A DNA stretch of 64,000 nucleotides, taken from Massilia sp. MS-15. Its GTDB lineage: Bacteria; Pseudomonadota; Gammaproteobacteria; Burkholderiales; Burkholderiaceae_D. Where the stretch lies: NCBI RefSeq assembly GCF_020176695.1, contig NZ_JAIWIA010000036.1, forward strand, positions 62,001-126,000, written 5' to 3'. The number at the start of each line of letters is the position of its first letter. The first letter of the stretch is position 1. Shown one piece after another: positions 49,304 to 57,983 of this stretch. The notes below the pieces were generated by a model that was given only the letters and a program-made list of their open reading frames with translations, was not told the origin of the DNA and made no database searches. The position numbers and the translations under genes are program-made.

Positions 49304-51976
49304 TTACAGCTTGTAGTTCAGGCCGAACAGCATCTGGCGGCCATACTTGCTGTAGCCGCGCGGACGGTCTTCGCTGCCGGCGTAGCTGCGGAAGGCGGTG
49401 TCGGTCAGGTTGTTCACCTGGAACAGCAGCGACAGGCCCGGCACTTGCTTGATGTCGTAGCCCAGCTGCAGGTCGACGACCTTGTCGGCCTTCACGTAGG
49501 TCAGCTCGGTGGCGCCGCCGATGCCGCCGATCTCGCCGACGAAATCGCTGCGGTAACGCTGGCTCACACGGGCCGAGAAGCCATCGTTCTCATAGTAGGC
49601 GGTGACGTTGAACACGCGCTTGGACAGGCCAGGCAGCGGGATGTTCAGGCCGGCGAAGCGCTGGTCCAGGATCGTGATCTCGCTGTTGGTGAACGAGGCG
49701 TTGGCGGTGATGCCGAAGCCGTTCAGCATCGGGCTGACCATCTCCAGCGGCACCGAGGCGGCGAATTCCAGGCCCTCGATCGAACCGCCCTTGCCGTTGC
49801 GCGGCTGGGTCATGGTGCCGATGTTGGTGGTCGCACCGACCAGGCGGTATTCCGAGAAATCACGCGGCGTGGTCACGGTGTAGATGTAGGAAGTCAGGTC
49901 CTTGTAGAAGCCTGCTGCCGACACGTAGCCCTTGTTGCCGAAGTATTTTTCCCACGACAGGTCGACCTGCTTGGCGCGCCACGGGTCGAGCTGGGCGTTG
50001 CCGCCGTTGCCCCATGGCGTACCGGTGCTCTGGGCGGTGAGGCCGACTTCCAGCGCCGCGTTCAGCTGGTTCAGCTTGGCGCGCGCCAGGGTCTTGCCGG
50101 CGCCAAAGCGGATGAACTGCTGGTCAGGCAGGCTCCAGGCCAGGTTGATGCTCGGCAGGTAGTCGGTGTACTTCTTGCCGTCGGTCAGCGGCACCAGGTC
50201 GGCGAACGGCCAGGCGCGCAGGGTGTTCGCGGTCGAGCTCTGGTCGGTCTCGACCACCTGGATGCCGATGTTGCCGCGCAGCGGCATCGCCATCAGGTCG
50301 GTGTCGATGTTCAGCTTGGCGTAGCCGGTCTTGACCTTCTCTTCGATGAACCAGTTCTTGGTCGCGCCCCATGGCACCAGGATGGCCGGGGTGAACGGGC
50401 CGAAGTTCTGGTTCAGCACGCCCTGGATGTCCCAGCTCAGGGTATTCGGCAGACCGTACAGGTCTTGCGAGCCGTTGATGACGTTGGCCGCGAAGCTGCC
50501 GTCGCCGATCTTCGAGAAGCCGGTTTCCAGGTGCTGCTTTTCCTTTTCGCGCTTGGAGACGTTGAAGCCCAGTTCCAGGCTGCTGAACACGTTATGGTCG
50601 AACTTGCGCTCGATGCTGGCGCGCGCCGAGGTCATCTCGTCGGTCATGTAGGGCGCGTTGACGTAGCCTTCGCCGAACTGGCCGCCGATGCGCAGCTGGG
50701 CCGGATCGTCATAGACGCCGCTCAGGCTCAGGGTCGGCACGCGGGCGCCGTTGTAGGCGAAGTTCAGGCTCTGGCGCGCCTGGCGGCCGGCGTTGATCTC
50801 GACCAGCTCTTCGCGGTGGTCGGCCTTGGAACGGCTGATGTCGAGCACGCCGACCCAGTCGCCCGAGGTGAAGCGGTTGTTCCAGCCGAAGGCGGTCAGC
50901 TTGTCGTCGCGCTTCAGGCGGTTGTTGCGCACCACCGGGTTGACGTTGTTGGCGACGCCCTCGACCATGATGCCGTTCACGGTGCGGCCGTTGGTGAAGG
51001 TGACGCTGCCGTCGTCCTTGAGCGGGATTTCCATGCCGCGGCGGATCTCTTCCTGGTCGAAGCGCGAGTGGTACACGTCGAAGGTCGAGCTGAAGTTGCG
51101 GTTCGGACGGAACTCGAGCACGCCCATCAGGCCGTCGCGCACCTGGTCGCCGGTGACAGCCAGGGCCTTGATGCCCTTCGGCACCTTGACGTTCGGCGTG
51201 CCGCCCGAATCGACCCAGTCCCAGGTCTCGAACTGCTCGTGCACGTTCGGCTTGTCCTGGCGTGCGTAGCCGATCGCGATACCGACCGTGCGGTTGGCGA
51301 ACTGGTCGATGTAGGACGCGCTGACGCGGCTGCCGGTGTCCGGCGAGCCGGCGCTGACCGAACCCTTGGAATTCTTTTCACCGCGCACGTTGACGCTGAT
51401 GGTGCGCTCGCGCAGCGACAGCGGCTTGATGGTCTGCAAGTCGACCGTGCCCGACAGGCCCTGGCCGATCACGCCGGCGTCCGAGGTCTTGTAGACGGTG
51501 ACGGCGTTGATCAGTTCCGACGGGTACTGGTCGTATTCGACGGTACGGTCCGAGCTGGTCGTGACCTGCTCGCGGCCGTTGAGCAGCGCGGTCGACAGGT
51601 CGCCCGAGGTGCCGCGGATGCTGATGGTCTGGGCCTGGCCGTTGGTACGCTGGGCCGACAGGCCCGGCAGGCGCGCCAGCGATTCGGCGATCGACATGTC
51701 AGGCAGCTTGCCGATGTCTTCGGCGGAAATGGCTTCCACGATGCCGGTCGACTCGCGCTTGACGGCGATCGCGTCTTCGATGGCGCGGCGGATGCCGGTC
51801 ACGGTCACGGTCTGAACCGCACCGTCGACGGCGGGCGTGGTGCTGGCGTCCGTGGTTTGCGCATGGACGTTACCGGCCATGGCCGCAACGAAGATGGCGC
51901 AGCCGGTAGCAACCGGGCTCAGCTGGAATACGTGGCGAACCGGCTGGGCGGCGCGCTTGGTTGCGAAGATATTCAT
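49304..51976 (-). CDS. TonB-dependent outer-membrane receptor, maltodextrin-type
   Basis: This is an 890-residue outer-membrane receptor. The signal sequence has VATGCAIFVAAMAGNVHAQ. A TonB box-like segment (VQTVTVTGIRRAI) precedes the plug (SAEDIGKLPDMSIAESLARL, then ISIRGTSGDLSTALLNGRE). A 22-strand barrel follows. It ends in FGLNYKL, so the last residue is Leu rather than the usual aromatic residue. The pattern fits the Caulobacter/Xanthomonas TonB-receptor group, members of which import maltodextrins; its place in this locus supports that. The ATG at 51976 follows GAGGGGAC. Confidence 0.92.
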   Translation of the reverse strand: MNIFATKRAAQPVRHVFQLSPVATGCAIFVAAMAGNVHAQTTDASTTPAVDGAVQTVTVTGIRRAIEDAIAVKRESTGIVEAISAEDIGKLPDMSIAESLARLPGLSAQRTNGQAQTISIRGTSGDLSTALLNGREQVTTSSDRTVEYDQYPSELINAVTVYKTSDAGVIGQGLSGTVDLQTIKPLSLRERTISVNVRGEKNSKGSVSAGSPDTGSRVSASYIDQFANRTVGIAIGYARQDKPNVHEQFETWDWVDSGGTPNVKVPKGIKALAVTGDQVRDGLMGVLEFRPNRNFSSTFDVYHSRFDQEEIRRGMEIPLKDDGSVTFTNGRTVNGIMVEGVANNVNPVVRNNRLKRDDKLTAFGWNNRFTSGDWVGVLDISRSKADHREELVEINAGRQARQSLNFAYNGARVPTLSLSGVYDDPAQLRIGGQFGEGYVNAPYMTDEMTSARASIERKFDHNVFSSLELGFNVSKREKEKQHLETGFSKIGDGSFAANVINGSQDLYGLPNTLSWDIQGVLNQNFGPFTPAILVPWGATKNWFIEEKVKTGYAKLNIDTDLMAMPLRGNIGIQVVETDQSSTANTLRAWPFADLVPLTDGKKYTDYLPSINLAWSLPDQQFIRFGAGKTLARAKLNQLNAALEVGLTAQSTGTPWGNGGNAQLDPWRAKQVDLSWEKYFGNKGYVSAAGFYKDLTSYIYTVTTPRDFSEYRLVGATTNIGTMTQPRNGKGGSIEGLEFAASVPLEMVSPMLNGFGITANASFTNSEITILDQRFAGLNIPLPGLSKRVFNVTAYYENDGFSARVSQRYRSDFVGEIGGIGGATELTYVKADKVVDLQLGYDIKQVPGLSLLFQVNNLTDTAFRSYAGSEDRPRGYSKYGRQMLFGLNYKL

Positions 51977-52078
51977 TTGTCCCCTCAATAAAGACGAATA
52001 GTTTTTTCCCGAAACTACAGCGCGACAGGCAGCGGCACGGCAGCCTCAAGCAAACGGTTTTGTACGTTCCATCACGGA

Positions 52079-52107
52079 TGATGTACTAAAACTAGATGCA
52101 CTGTCAA
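52079..52107 (-). promoter_or_regulatory. weak candidate promoter of the TonB-dependent receptor gene
   Basis: TTGACA (52102-52107, minus strand) is a perfect -35, but the segment 16-17 bp further on (TACATC) is a poor -10. The spacer from 51977 to 52305 also holds two inverted repeats and no gene. Confidence 0.35.
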
Positions 52108-52210
52108 CGAGAGTTGCTTGTTACTACGATAATGGCATGTTTTTCCCGAAAACGGCAGTTGAAGACAGGTTTCCCGTTGTATTTGAGCTACAAAATGGTG
52201 CAAGTCGTTC

Positions 52211-52225
52211 TGTAGTACGACTACA
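52211..52225. promoter_or_regulatory. inverted repeat upstream of the TonB-dependent receptor
   Basis: TGTAGT-ACG-ACTACA is a perfect 15-bp inverted repeat about 235 bp before the receptor start. A related but imperfect copy (TGTAGTGCGATTAC) is at 53525-53538 beyond the IS. It may be an operator; the binding protein is not known. Confidence 0.4.
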
Positions 52226-52258
52226 AATGAGGCAGTTCGCTATTTGATCGCTCATGAC

Positions 52259-52275
52259 TGCACCAAGTTGGTGCA
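52259..52275. promoter_or_regulatory. NtrC-type palindrome
   Basis: TGCACCA-AGT-TGGTGCA is a perfect match to the NtrC binding consensus. It lies 23 bp left of the IS target site and 283 bp upstream of the receptor start. No -24/-12 promoter was seen nearby, so function is unproven. Confidence 0.5.
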
Positions 52276-52297
52276 AATATGGAGGCAAGACCATCGC

Positions 52298-52305
52298 AAT
52301 GGAAA
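52298..52305. repeat. 8-bp target site duplication, left copy
   Basis: AATGGAAA directly abuts the left end of the IS and is identical to the right copy at 53375-53382. Confidence 0.9.
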
Positions 52306-53374
52306 GGCGCTGTCAGCGTTATCTGTTGATGGCTCCGATCGCGATACGCAGCAATTGTTCCGCAGTAGTGATGCGTTCGCCATCGAGCGCCCAGCGCCAG
52401 CCCAGGTAGTCGGGCAGGTAGCGCGAGGCCACGCCGCGGAAATGGCTGAGCCACTGCCGCAGGCGTGCGTGATAGGCGTTGACGTTCTGGACGTGGATGG
52501 CGCCGGCAGCCCGGCGACGGACCCGTATGCCGGCCTGCAGGTTGACCGCCTCATGTGCAATGCGGTGCTTGCGGGCGAATGCGCGGTAGGCAGCGTGGGA
52601 ATCGCTCACCAGCAGCACCTGCCGGTCGAGCCTGGGCAGCAGATGGCGCTCCAGCTGCCCGGCTTTCAAGGATCCACGGCCTACGACCGCATCGATCGTC
52701 TGCCCGCTACGGTCGCGCGCCACCAGGATGCAGTCGAGCTCGCTTGAAATCCCGCGCTTGTGGGCCCGACCACCGCGCTTGCGTGCCGGCCTGTCCAGCT
52801 TGCGCGAGCCCTTTTGCGATTCGAGGATGAACATCTCGTCGGCTTCGGCGATGCCGCTCAAGGTCTTGGGACGATCGTGCCTGGCCTGGTCGAGAAAGCG
52901 GTGGCGCCACCGGAAGGCCGTGTTGCGGTGTACGCCGACTTCCCTGGCTGCCTTGCGCACCGACTTCGATGCGAGCATCGTGTCCAGGTAGTCGAGCCAT
53001 TTTTCCCGTAGCCGCAGGTGCGCCAGCGGTGTGCCGCTCAGGTCGTTATAGGTGCGGCCGCACGCACGGCAGCGGTAGCGCTGCAGGCCGTTGGCCTGGC
53101 CATGCCGGTAGTAACGCTCGCAAGCGCAGGCAGGACAGCGGCGCTTACCTTCCTTGACCTGGGCAATGAGGGCGATGATGCGGTCGAGTCCGGCGGCCGG
53201 GTGCAGGGCCGAGAGCGTTTGCAGGCGCTGCGGCACGTTCAGCGCCGGCAGCTGGGCGAACCACTTCCTGAAGCGGGGAGCGCGCATGATCGGGTCCTGT
53301 CGAGGGAGACAGGCGTTCGACCGCCGAACTGCTCGGCAGTTCGGTCCTCATCCATAGGTCCGGTTGACTGCGCC
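52306..53374 (-). mobile_element. IS1595-family insertion sequence, complete (1069 bp)
   Basis: The element begins GGCGCTGTCAGC and its other end reads GGCGCAGTCAAC on the opposite strand, giving imperfect terminal inverted repeats (10 of the first 12 bases match). It is flanked by identical 8-bp duplications, the size typical of IS1595. It carries one full transposase gene, so it appears intact and probably recent. It split the spacer between the receptor gene and the lipid kinase gene. Confidence 0.92.
52319..53287 (-). CDS. IS1595-family transposase
   Basis: This 322-residue transposase has an N-terminal zinc ribbon (RRCPACACERYYRHGQ, then YRCRACGRTYNDLSG) and a helix-turn-helix (VRKAAREVGVHRNTAFRWRH). 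The catalytic DDE/N domain (IAEADEMFILESQKG, VSDSHAAYRAFARKH, NVNAYHARLRQWLSHF) follows. The first catalytic Asp is in EADE, the second in SDSH, and the last acidic site is replaced by the Asn of the IS1595 family (VNAYHARLR). The stop codon lies 13 bp inside the IS end. The ORF is uninterrupted. Confidence 0.95.
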   Translation of the reverse strand: MRAPRFRKWFAQLPALNVPQRLQTLSALHPAAGLDRIIALIAQVKEGKRRCPACACERYYRHGQANGLQRYRCRACGRTYNDLSGTPLAHLRLREKWLDYLDTMLASKSVRKAAREVGVHRNTAFRWRHRFLDQARHDRPKTLSGIAEADEMFILESQKGSRKLDRPARKRGGRAHKRGISSELDCILVARDRSGQTIDAVVGRGSLKAGQLERHLLPRLDRQVLLVSDSHAAYRAFARKHRIAHEAVNLQAGIRVRRRAAGAIHVQNVNAYHARLRQWLSHFRGVASRYLPDYLGWRWALDGERITTAEQLLRIAIGAINR

Positions 53375-53382
53375 AATGGAAA
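53375..53382. repeat. 8-bp target site duplication, right copy
   Basis: AATGGAAA follows the GCGCC end of the IS directly and matches the left copy exactly. The rest of the spacer up to 53550 holds no gene I can support. Confidence 0.9.
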
Positions 53383-53550
53383 TGGCGCTCGGACAGAAGG
53401 AACGACGCTTGAAAGTGTACTTTGACTAGAAAGCAGTGAAGTCGATCAGCAGCCGAATGCACTTGTTCGATACATGGCTGCAGCGGGCGGGCGCATGCAT
53501 CAGGGATGCGCTGTCGACGGCGCTGTAGTGCGATTACGGATACACCTCAC

Positions 53551-54543
53551 TCAGGACAAGGCCCTGGCCTCGTCCGATGCCGGCCGTGCCTCCTTGCGCG
53601 ACGGGCCTTGCACCAGCAGGTGCAGCCGACCTTCCAGCACCCGGAATTCGAGCGGCATTGTCATCCTGCTCACCTCGCCGTCCACCGCGACCTTCATGCG
53701 CTTGCGCCCATACACGGCCGGCGTGAGCACCGTCAGGCGCCGGAAGGCGAAGGCCTCGACTTCATCGTCCTCCCCGAGCCGCCCGCGCAGCCCCTGGATG
53801 AGCAGGCGCAACAGGCCAAGCTTGCCCATCGGACGCGGCGCGATGCCGACCAGCTGGCCGTCCTCTACCGCCTCGACCAGGCCATCGCGCATGCCGACCT
53901 GCTCCAGCTGCAGGCGGTTGTTGCCGACAAACAAGGTAGTCGTGCGCAAGCGGCGCTCCTTGCCGTCGAGTTCGAGGGTGATGCGCAAGTGCCGGTGCGG
54001 CCGCAGCGCGATCTTGACTGCCGAAAAGAAGGCGACCAGCCGGCTGCGTCCATAGTGGCGTTTGTCCAGCTCGCGCGCTTCAAGCAGTTTCGGATACAGG
54101 CCGACGCTGGCGTTGACGAGAAATACCTTGTTGTTGAGCAAGCCGACCTGTACCGGTTGCACCTGGGCGCGCAGCAGCGCATACACGGCCTCGGCCAGGT
54201 CTTCGGGAATGCCGTGGGTACGGCCGAAGTAATTGAAGGTACCTTGCGGCAGGACGCCGAAGGGACAGCCGGCCAGCACCGCCTGGTGCGCCACCGTGTT
54301 GATGGTGCCGTCGCCGCCGGCCGCCACCAGGATGCCCTCCTCGGCCACGGCGCGCGCCGCCAGCGCGCGCGCCTGCTCTTCCAGCCCGGCCGGATCCTCG
54401 ACCAGCTCCAGATGGCAGCGCCGTCCGGCCCCATCGAACACCTGCTCGATGGTGGAGCGGCGCAGTTCGGTCTCGGAGTGGCCCGATCCCGCATTCATGA
54501 CGATGAAATACGGGGCGTCGGGGCGCGGCGCGGTACTGGGCAT
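53551..54543 (-). CDS. diacylglycerol/lipid kinase family protein
   Basis: This is a 330-residue protein of the diacylglycerol kinase catalytic family (YegS/BmrU type). The nucleotide site is AAGGDGTINTVAHQAV, then FGVLPQGTFNYFGRTHGIP with the conserved TxNxF-like pattern, and a C-terminal beta-rich domain (AVDGEVSRMTMPLEFRVLEG). It phosphorylates a lipid, exact substrate unknown. The ATG at 54543 (MPSTAPRPD) was preferred on homology; an in-frame start at 54579 is possible. Confidence 0.9.
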   Translation of the reverse strand: MPSTAPRPDAPYFIVMNAGSGHSETELRRSTIEQVFDGAGRRCHLELVEDPAGLEEQARALAARAVAEEGILVAAGGDGTINTVAHQAVLAGCPFGVLPQGTFNYFGRTHGIPEDLAEAVYALLRAQVQPVQVGLLNNKVFLVNASVGLYPKLLEARELDKRHYGRSRLVAFFSAVKIALRPHRHLRITLELDGKERRLRTTTLFVGNNRLQLEQVGMRDGLVEAVEDGQLVGIAPRPMGKLGLLRLLIQGLRGRLGEDDEVEAFAFRRLTVLTPAVYGRKRMKVAVDGEVSRMTMPLEFRVLEGRLHLLVQGPSRKEARPASDEARALS

Positions 54544-54610
54544 CGTGGCTCGTGTTTCGGTGAGTGGACCTGCAGGCATCCTACACCCGGCGCCCGCGCG
54601 CCACGGTGCG

Positions 54611-55147
54611 CTAGCGCTCCGACAGCGCCATGCGGTACAGGTTCAGGGGCGGCGCGCCCTCGGCCAGCGTGCGCGTGCCCTCGAAGCGCATGCCGAGCCT
54701 GAGCAGCAGCGCGATCGAGGCCGCGTTACCCGGGGTGGTGATGGCGGCCAGCCGCGCGATGCCGAGCGCGCGCGCATGCGCCACCACGCCCTGCGCCGCC
54801 TCGAAGGCATACCCGCGTCCGCGGTAGCGCGGCAGGAAGGCATAGCCGATGTCGACGTCATCGAGCCCATCGCGCTTGATCAGGCCCGCCATCCCGACCG
54901 GCACCCCACCGTCCTCCCGCAGCTCCACCATATACATCGAATGGCCGAGCGCGCGCTGCATCGCCACCGGACCGTCCGCGATCGACTTCACGGCCGCTTC
55001 CAGCGTACGCACGCCGCGGTCGCCGATATGCGCGATGAAGGCGGGATCGTTCAATACTTCCAGGTAGTGCGCCGCGTCGCCTGGCGTCAGCAGGCGCAGG
55101 CGCAGGCGTTCGGTAAGCAGGATCTCGGCGCCGCGCTGGCCGCTCAT
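54611..55147 (-). CDS. GNAT acetyltransferase, RimJ/RimL type
   Basis: This is a 178-residue GNAT enzyme. LLTERLRLRLLTPGDAAHYL opens the fold, and acetyl-CoA binding is in LPRYRGRGYAFEAAQGVV. The C-terminal NAASIALLLRLGMRFEG is typical of the RimJ/RimL group that acetylates protein N-termini or small amines. Its start overlaps the stop of the upstream acetyltransferase gene by 4 bp. Confidence 0.92.
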   Translation of the reverse strand: MSGQRGAEILLTERLRLRLLTPGDAAHYLEVLNDPAFIAHIGDRGVRTLEAAVKSIADGPVAMQRALGHSMYMVELREDGGVPVGMAGLIKRDGLDDVDIGYAFLPRYRGRGYAFEAAQGVVAHARALGIARLAAITTPGNAASIALLLRLGMRFEGTRTLAEGAPPLNLYRMALSER

Positions 55148-55671
55148 GCGTCCGCCGTCGGCCAGTGGTCAGGGTCGCGCAGCAGCTGGTACATCACGTA
55201 GGCGTCGACGTAGCCGAGGCGCTTGTGGCGGTAGGCCTTGGGCAGCGTGCCCACGATCGAGAAGCCGAGTTTCTTCCAGAGCCGGATGGCGCTGCCGTTG
55301 GTGCTCACCACATAGTTGAACTGCATCGCCAGGTAGCCGCGCCTGCGCGCCTCTTCCAGGCTATGCGCGCCGAGCAGGCGCCCGACTCCCGCGCCCTGCG
55401 CCGAGGGACTGACCATGTAGGAAGCGTTCGCCACATGGTGGCCACGCCCCACCTGGTTCGGTACCAGGCGGTACATGCCGAGCAGGCGCTCGCCGCCGCT
55501 GGTCGCGACGAAGCTCGCCACGTCGGGTCCGAGCCAGTAGGCATGGCCGGTCTCGCGCGAGGTCGCGCTGGTGAACGGATAGGTTTCACCGGCGGCGACG
55601 TGGGCGCAGAAGATGCTCCACATCGCATCGAAATCGTGCTCGCCGGCGGGGCGGATCTGGACGTCTTTCAC
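55144..55671 (-). CDS. GNAT family N-acetyltransferase
   Basis: This is a 175-residue GNAT enzyme distinct from its neighbour. Acetyl-CoA binding lies in MVSPSAQGAGVGRLLGAHSL, and the C-terminal helix and strand read GSAIRLWKKLGFSIVGTLPK. The substrate is unknown. It is the first gene of a two-gene unit. Confidence 0.92.
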   Translation of the reverse strand: MKDVQIRPAGEHDFDAMWSIFCAHVAAGETYPFTSATSRETGHAYWLGPDVASFVATSGGERLLGMYRLVPNQVGRGHHVANASYMVSPSAQGAGVGRLLGAHSLEEARRRGYLAMQFNYVVSTNGSAIRLWKKLGFSIVGTLPKAYRHKRLGYVDAYVMYQLLRDPDHWPTADA

Positions 55672-55794
55672 GGCTGTCGAAACGCGTTACCGAACTGGAA
55701 AGCGTTCTATTCTAGACCAAACCGGGCCTGCTCCACGGCGCGATGGTCGTATCGTGCGGCCGCTGTTGCGATCTACCCCGCCACCACTTCGGTC

Positions 55795-57069
55795 CTATTG
55801 CGGCATCCGGAAATCCGTGCTGGCGGGACGTCCTGGCAGGCGCAGGGTGACCTGGGCCGACGGCGCCTCGGCCACCACGGCGCCGCGCCGCAGCACCAGG
55901 CGGCGTGGCGCGCGCAGGCGGATCGCCTCCACCGTGGAGCCGGCGTCCAGCAGCACCAGGTCGGCCTGGCATCCGGGCGCCAGGCCGTAGCCTTCCAGGC
56001 CGAGGATGCGCGCCGGGGTCTCGGTCACCGCCAGGAAGCATTGGTGCATCGCCTCCACCCCCGTCATCTGGGCCACGTGCAGGCCCATGTGCGCCACTTC
56101 CAGCATGTCGCCGGAACCCATGCCGTACCAGGGATCGAGCACGCAGTCGTGACCGAAGGCCACGTCCACGCCCGCCTCCAGCAGTTCCGGCACGCGCGTC
56201 ATGCCGCGCCGCTTCGGGTAGGTGTCGTGGCGGCCCTGCAGGGTGATGTTGATCAGGGGGTTGGCGATGGCGGCGACGCCACTTTCCGCGATCAGGGGCA
56301 GCAGCTTGCTGACGTAATAGTTGTCCATCGAATGCATCGAGGTCAGGTGCGAGCCGGCCACCAGGCCCTGCATGCCGAGGCGCTGGGTGTGGTAGGCCAG
56401 GGTCTCGATATGGCGCGACATCGGGTCGTCGGTCTCGTCGCAATGCATGTCCACGCGCCGGTCGTGCTGCGCCGCGTACTCGCACAGCAGGCGGATCGAT
56501 TCGGCGCCGTCCGCCGTGGTGCGTTCGAAGTGCGGGATGCCGCCGACCACGTCGACGCCCAAGGCAATCGCGCGTTTCAGGTTGCCGAAGGCGCCGGGAC
56601 TGCGCAGCAGGCCGTCCTGCGGAAAGGCCACCAGCTGCAGGTCGAGGTAGGGCGCGACCTGCTTGCGCACTTCCAGCAGCGCTTCCACCGCCAGCAGGCG
56701 GTCATCGCAAATATCGACGTGGGTGCGGATCGCCAGCAGGCCGCGCGCCACCGCCCAGTCGCAATAGCGCAGCGCGCGCTCGATGATCGCCTCCTGGGCC
56801 AGCTGGGGCTTGAGCTCCCCCCACAGGCGGATCCCTTCCAGCAGGGTGCCGCTGCGGTTCACCCGCGGCAGGCCGTAGCTCAGGGTCGAGTCCATGTGGA
56901 AATGCGCGTCCACGAAGGGCGGGCTGACCAGGCCACCGTCGGCGTCGATCTCGCGCGCGCCCTGGGCCGCCAGGCGCTTTTCCACGGCGGCGATGCGCTC
57001 GCCGTTGATGCCGATGTCGATGTCCCGGCTGCCATCCGGCAGGGTGGCATTGCGAATCACGAGATCCAT
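55795..57069 (-). CDS. codA: cytosine deaminase
   Basis: CodA deaminates cytosine to uracil and belongs to the metal-dependent amidohydrolases. The 424-residue sequence has the first metal site in DAHFHMDSTLSYG, the HCDETDDPMSRH motif, SHLTSMHSM, and FGHDCVLDPWYGMGSGDML with the metal Asp; these match E. coli CodA closely. The ATG at 57069 follows a strong GGAGGAG. It stands alone; no codB-type permease is adjacent. It is divergent from the phasin gene. Confidence 0.94.
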   Translation of the reverse strand: MDLVIRNATLPDGSRDIDIGINGERIAAVEKRLAAQGAREIDADGGLVSPPFVDAHFHMDSTLSYGLPRVNRSGTLLEGIRLWGELKPQLAQEAIIERALRYCDWAVARGLLAIRTHVDICDDRLLAVEALLEVRKQVAPYLDLQLVAFPQDGLLRSPGAFGNLKRAIALGVDVVGGIPHFERTTADGAESIRLLCEYAAQHDRRVDMHCDETDDPMSRHIETLAYHTQRLGMQGLVAGSHLTSMHSMDNYYVSKLLPLIAESGVAAIANPLINITLQGRHDTYPKRRGMTRVPELLEAGVDVAFGHDCVLDPWYGMGSGDMLEVAHMGLHVAQMTGVEAMHQCFLAVTETPARILGLEGYGLAPGCQADLVLLDAGSTVEAIRLRAPRRLVLRRGAVVAEAPSAQVTLRLPGRPASTDFRMPQ

Positions 57070-57187
57070 GCGTGCTCCTCCTTGTTGTCCCGATTGTAAG
57101 CCTATCAGGGCGGGCCGGACGCCGAAGCGGCCGACCAGGCCCCATGCTGCAATGCAATAATTCATTGCCATTCCGGCCAACAAGACT

Positions 57188-57216
57188 TTGCAAGCTTGTC
57201 CAATCATGGATACACT
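57188..57216 (+). promoter_or_regulatory. putative sigma-70 promoter of the phasin gene
   Basis: TTGCAA (57188-57193) and TACACT (57211-57216) are 17 bp apart, about 46 bp before the start codon at 57262. Confidence 0.5.
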
Positions 57217-57261
57217 AGCCGATATTGCAGTGCGCCATAAATGACCGACAAGGAAACTTCC

Positions 57262-57825
57262 ATGACCCAGATCCGCGACCAGTTTTCCGCAGTAGGCAAG
57301 GCCCAGTTCGAAGCACAACTCGATTTCTTCCAATTTTTCAGCACCCAGGCACTGGAGAGCGCCAGCCGGCTCGCCGCCCTGCAACTGGCCGCGTCGCGCG
57401 AAGCGGCCACGCGTGCGCTCGGCGCCGGTTTCGCCCTGGCCCAGGGCCGCGCGCCGTCGAGCGCCGGCGTGCAGCCTGCCGACACCGCGGTCGCGCCAGC
57501 AGCCGCCCCGGCCCCGCAGTCCGAACCAATGGCCGACGCACCCGCCACTCCTGCATTGACATTGCCACCCCAGGCCGAGACCGCACAGGTGGACGCCCAG
57601 GTGACCGAACCCCTGATCCTGGCCGAACCGGCTGCGCCTGAAGTCCTGGCCGCCACCCCTACGCCGGTTCCGGTGGCCGAGCCGAAAGCCATCGCCACGG
57701 CCGCCGGCAATGGAGAGGCGCATGCCGCCATGGCCGCGCACCCGGCCGCCGCCCCGCTCGCACCGGCGCCTGGCGCGGCACCGAAAGCCACGCTCGCGCC
57801 GGCCGCACCGAAGCGCAAGAAATAA
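57262..57825 (+). CDS. phasin family protein
   Basis: This is a 187-residue protein. Residues 1-60 show the phasin domain pattern (FSAVGKAQFEAQLDFFQFFS, then ALESASRLAALQLAASREAA). The rest is Ala/Pro-rich and probably disordered, ending in a Lys/Arg cluster (PKRKK) that may bind DNA or granule surfaces. Phasins coat polyhydroxyalkanoate granules. The ATG at 57262 has AAGGAAAC upstream; an in-frame ATG at 57241 lacks such a site. Confidence 0.86.
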   Translation: MTQIRDQFSAVGKAQFEAQLDFFQFFSTQALESASRLAALQLAASREAATRALGAGFALAQGRAPSSAGVQPADTAVAPAAAPAPQSEPMADAPATPALTLPPQAETAQVDAQVTEPLILAEPAAPEVLAATPTPVPVAEPKAIATAAGNGEAHAAMAAHPAAAPLAPAPGAAPKATLAPAAPKRKK

Positions 57826-57889
57826 GCGTCGCCCGGTGGGCACGTCACGCCAGGCGACGCCTGCGCGGGATTGGCAAAGCGACTACACT

Positions 57890-57907
57890 AGCGGGCTTCG
57901 GCCCGCT
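57890..57907 (+). terminator. UUCG-loop hairpin after the phasin gene, probable terminator
   Basis: AGCGGGC-TTCG-GCCCGCT is a perfect 7-bp stem with a stable UUCG loop. It is followed by a short TTT only, so it may be a weak terminator or a leader hairpin of the ABC genes. Confidence 0.5.
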
Positions 57908-57983
57908 TGGCGTTTCCGGACGTGGCAAGCCGGGCCCACACTTTTCAAGGAAACGCCATGTGCCCTCGCCCAGGTGCGGCCCG

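Noticed and set aside
52131..52150. Sigma-54 promoter near the NtrC-type site (TGGCATG at 52133)
   Set aside because: The -12 GC is missing at the needed spacing (CC instead), so it does not fit the consensus.
52290..53400. Direct repeat CAATGGAAA-GGCGCT as ends of the IS
   Set aside because: The similarity is direct, not inverted. It is explained by the 8-bp target duplication together with adjacent bases; the true inverted ends start at 52306 and 53374.
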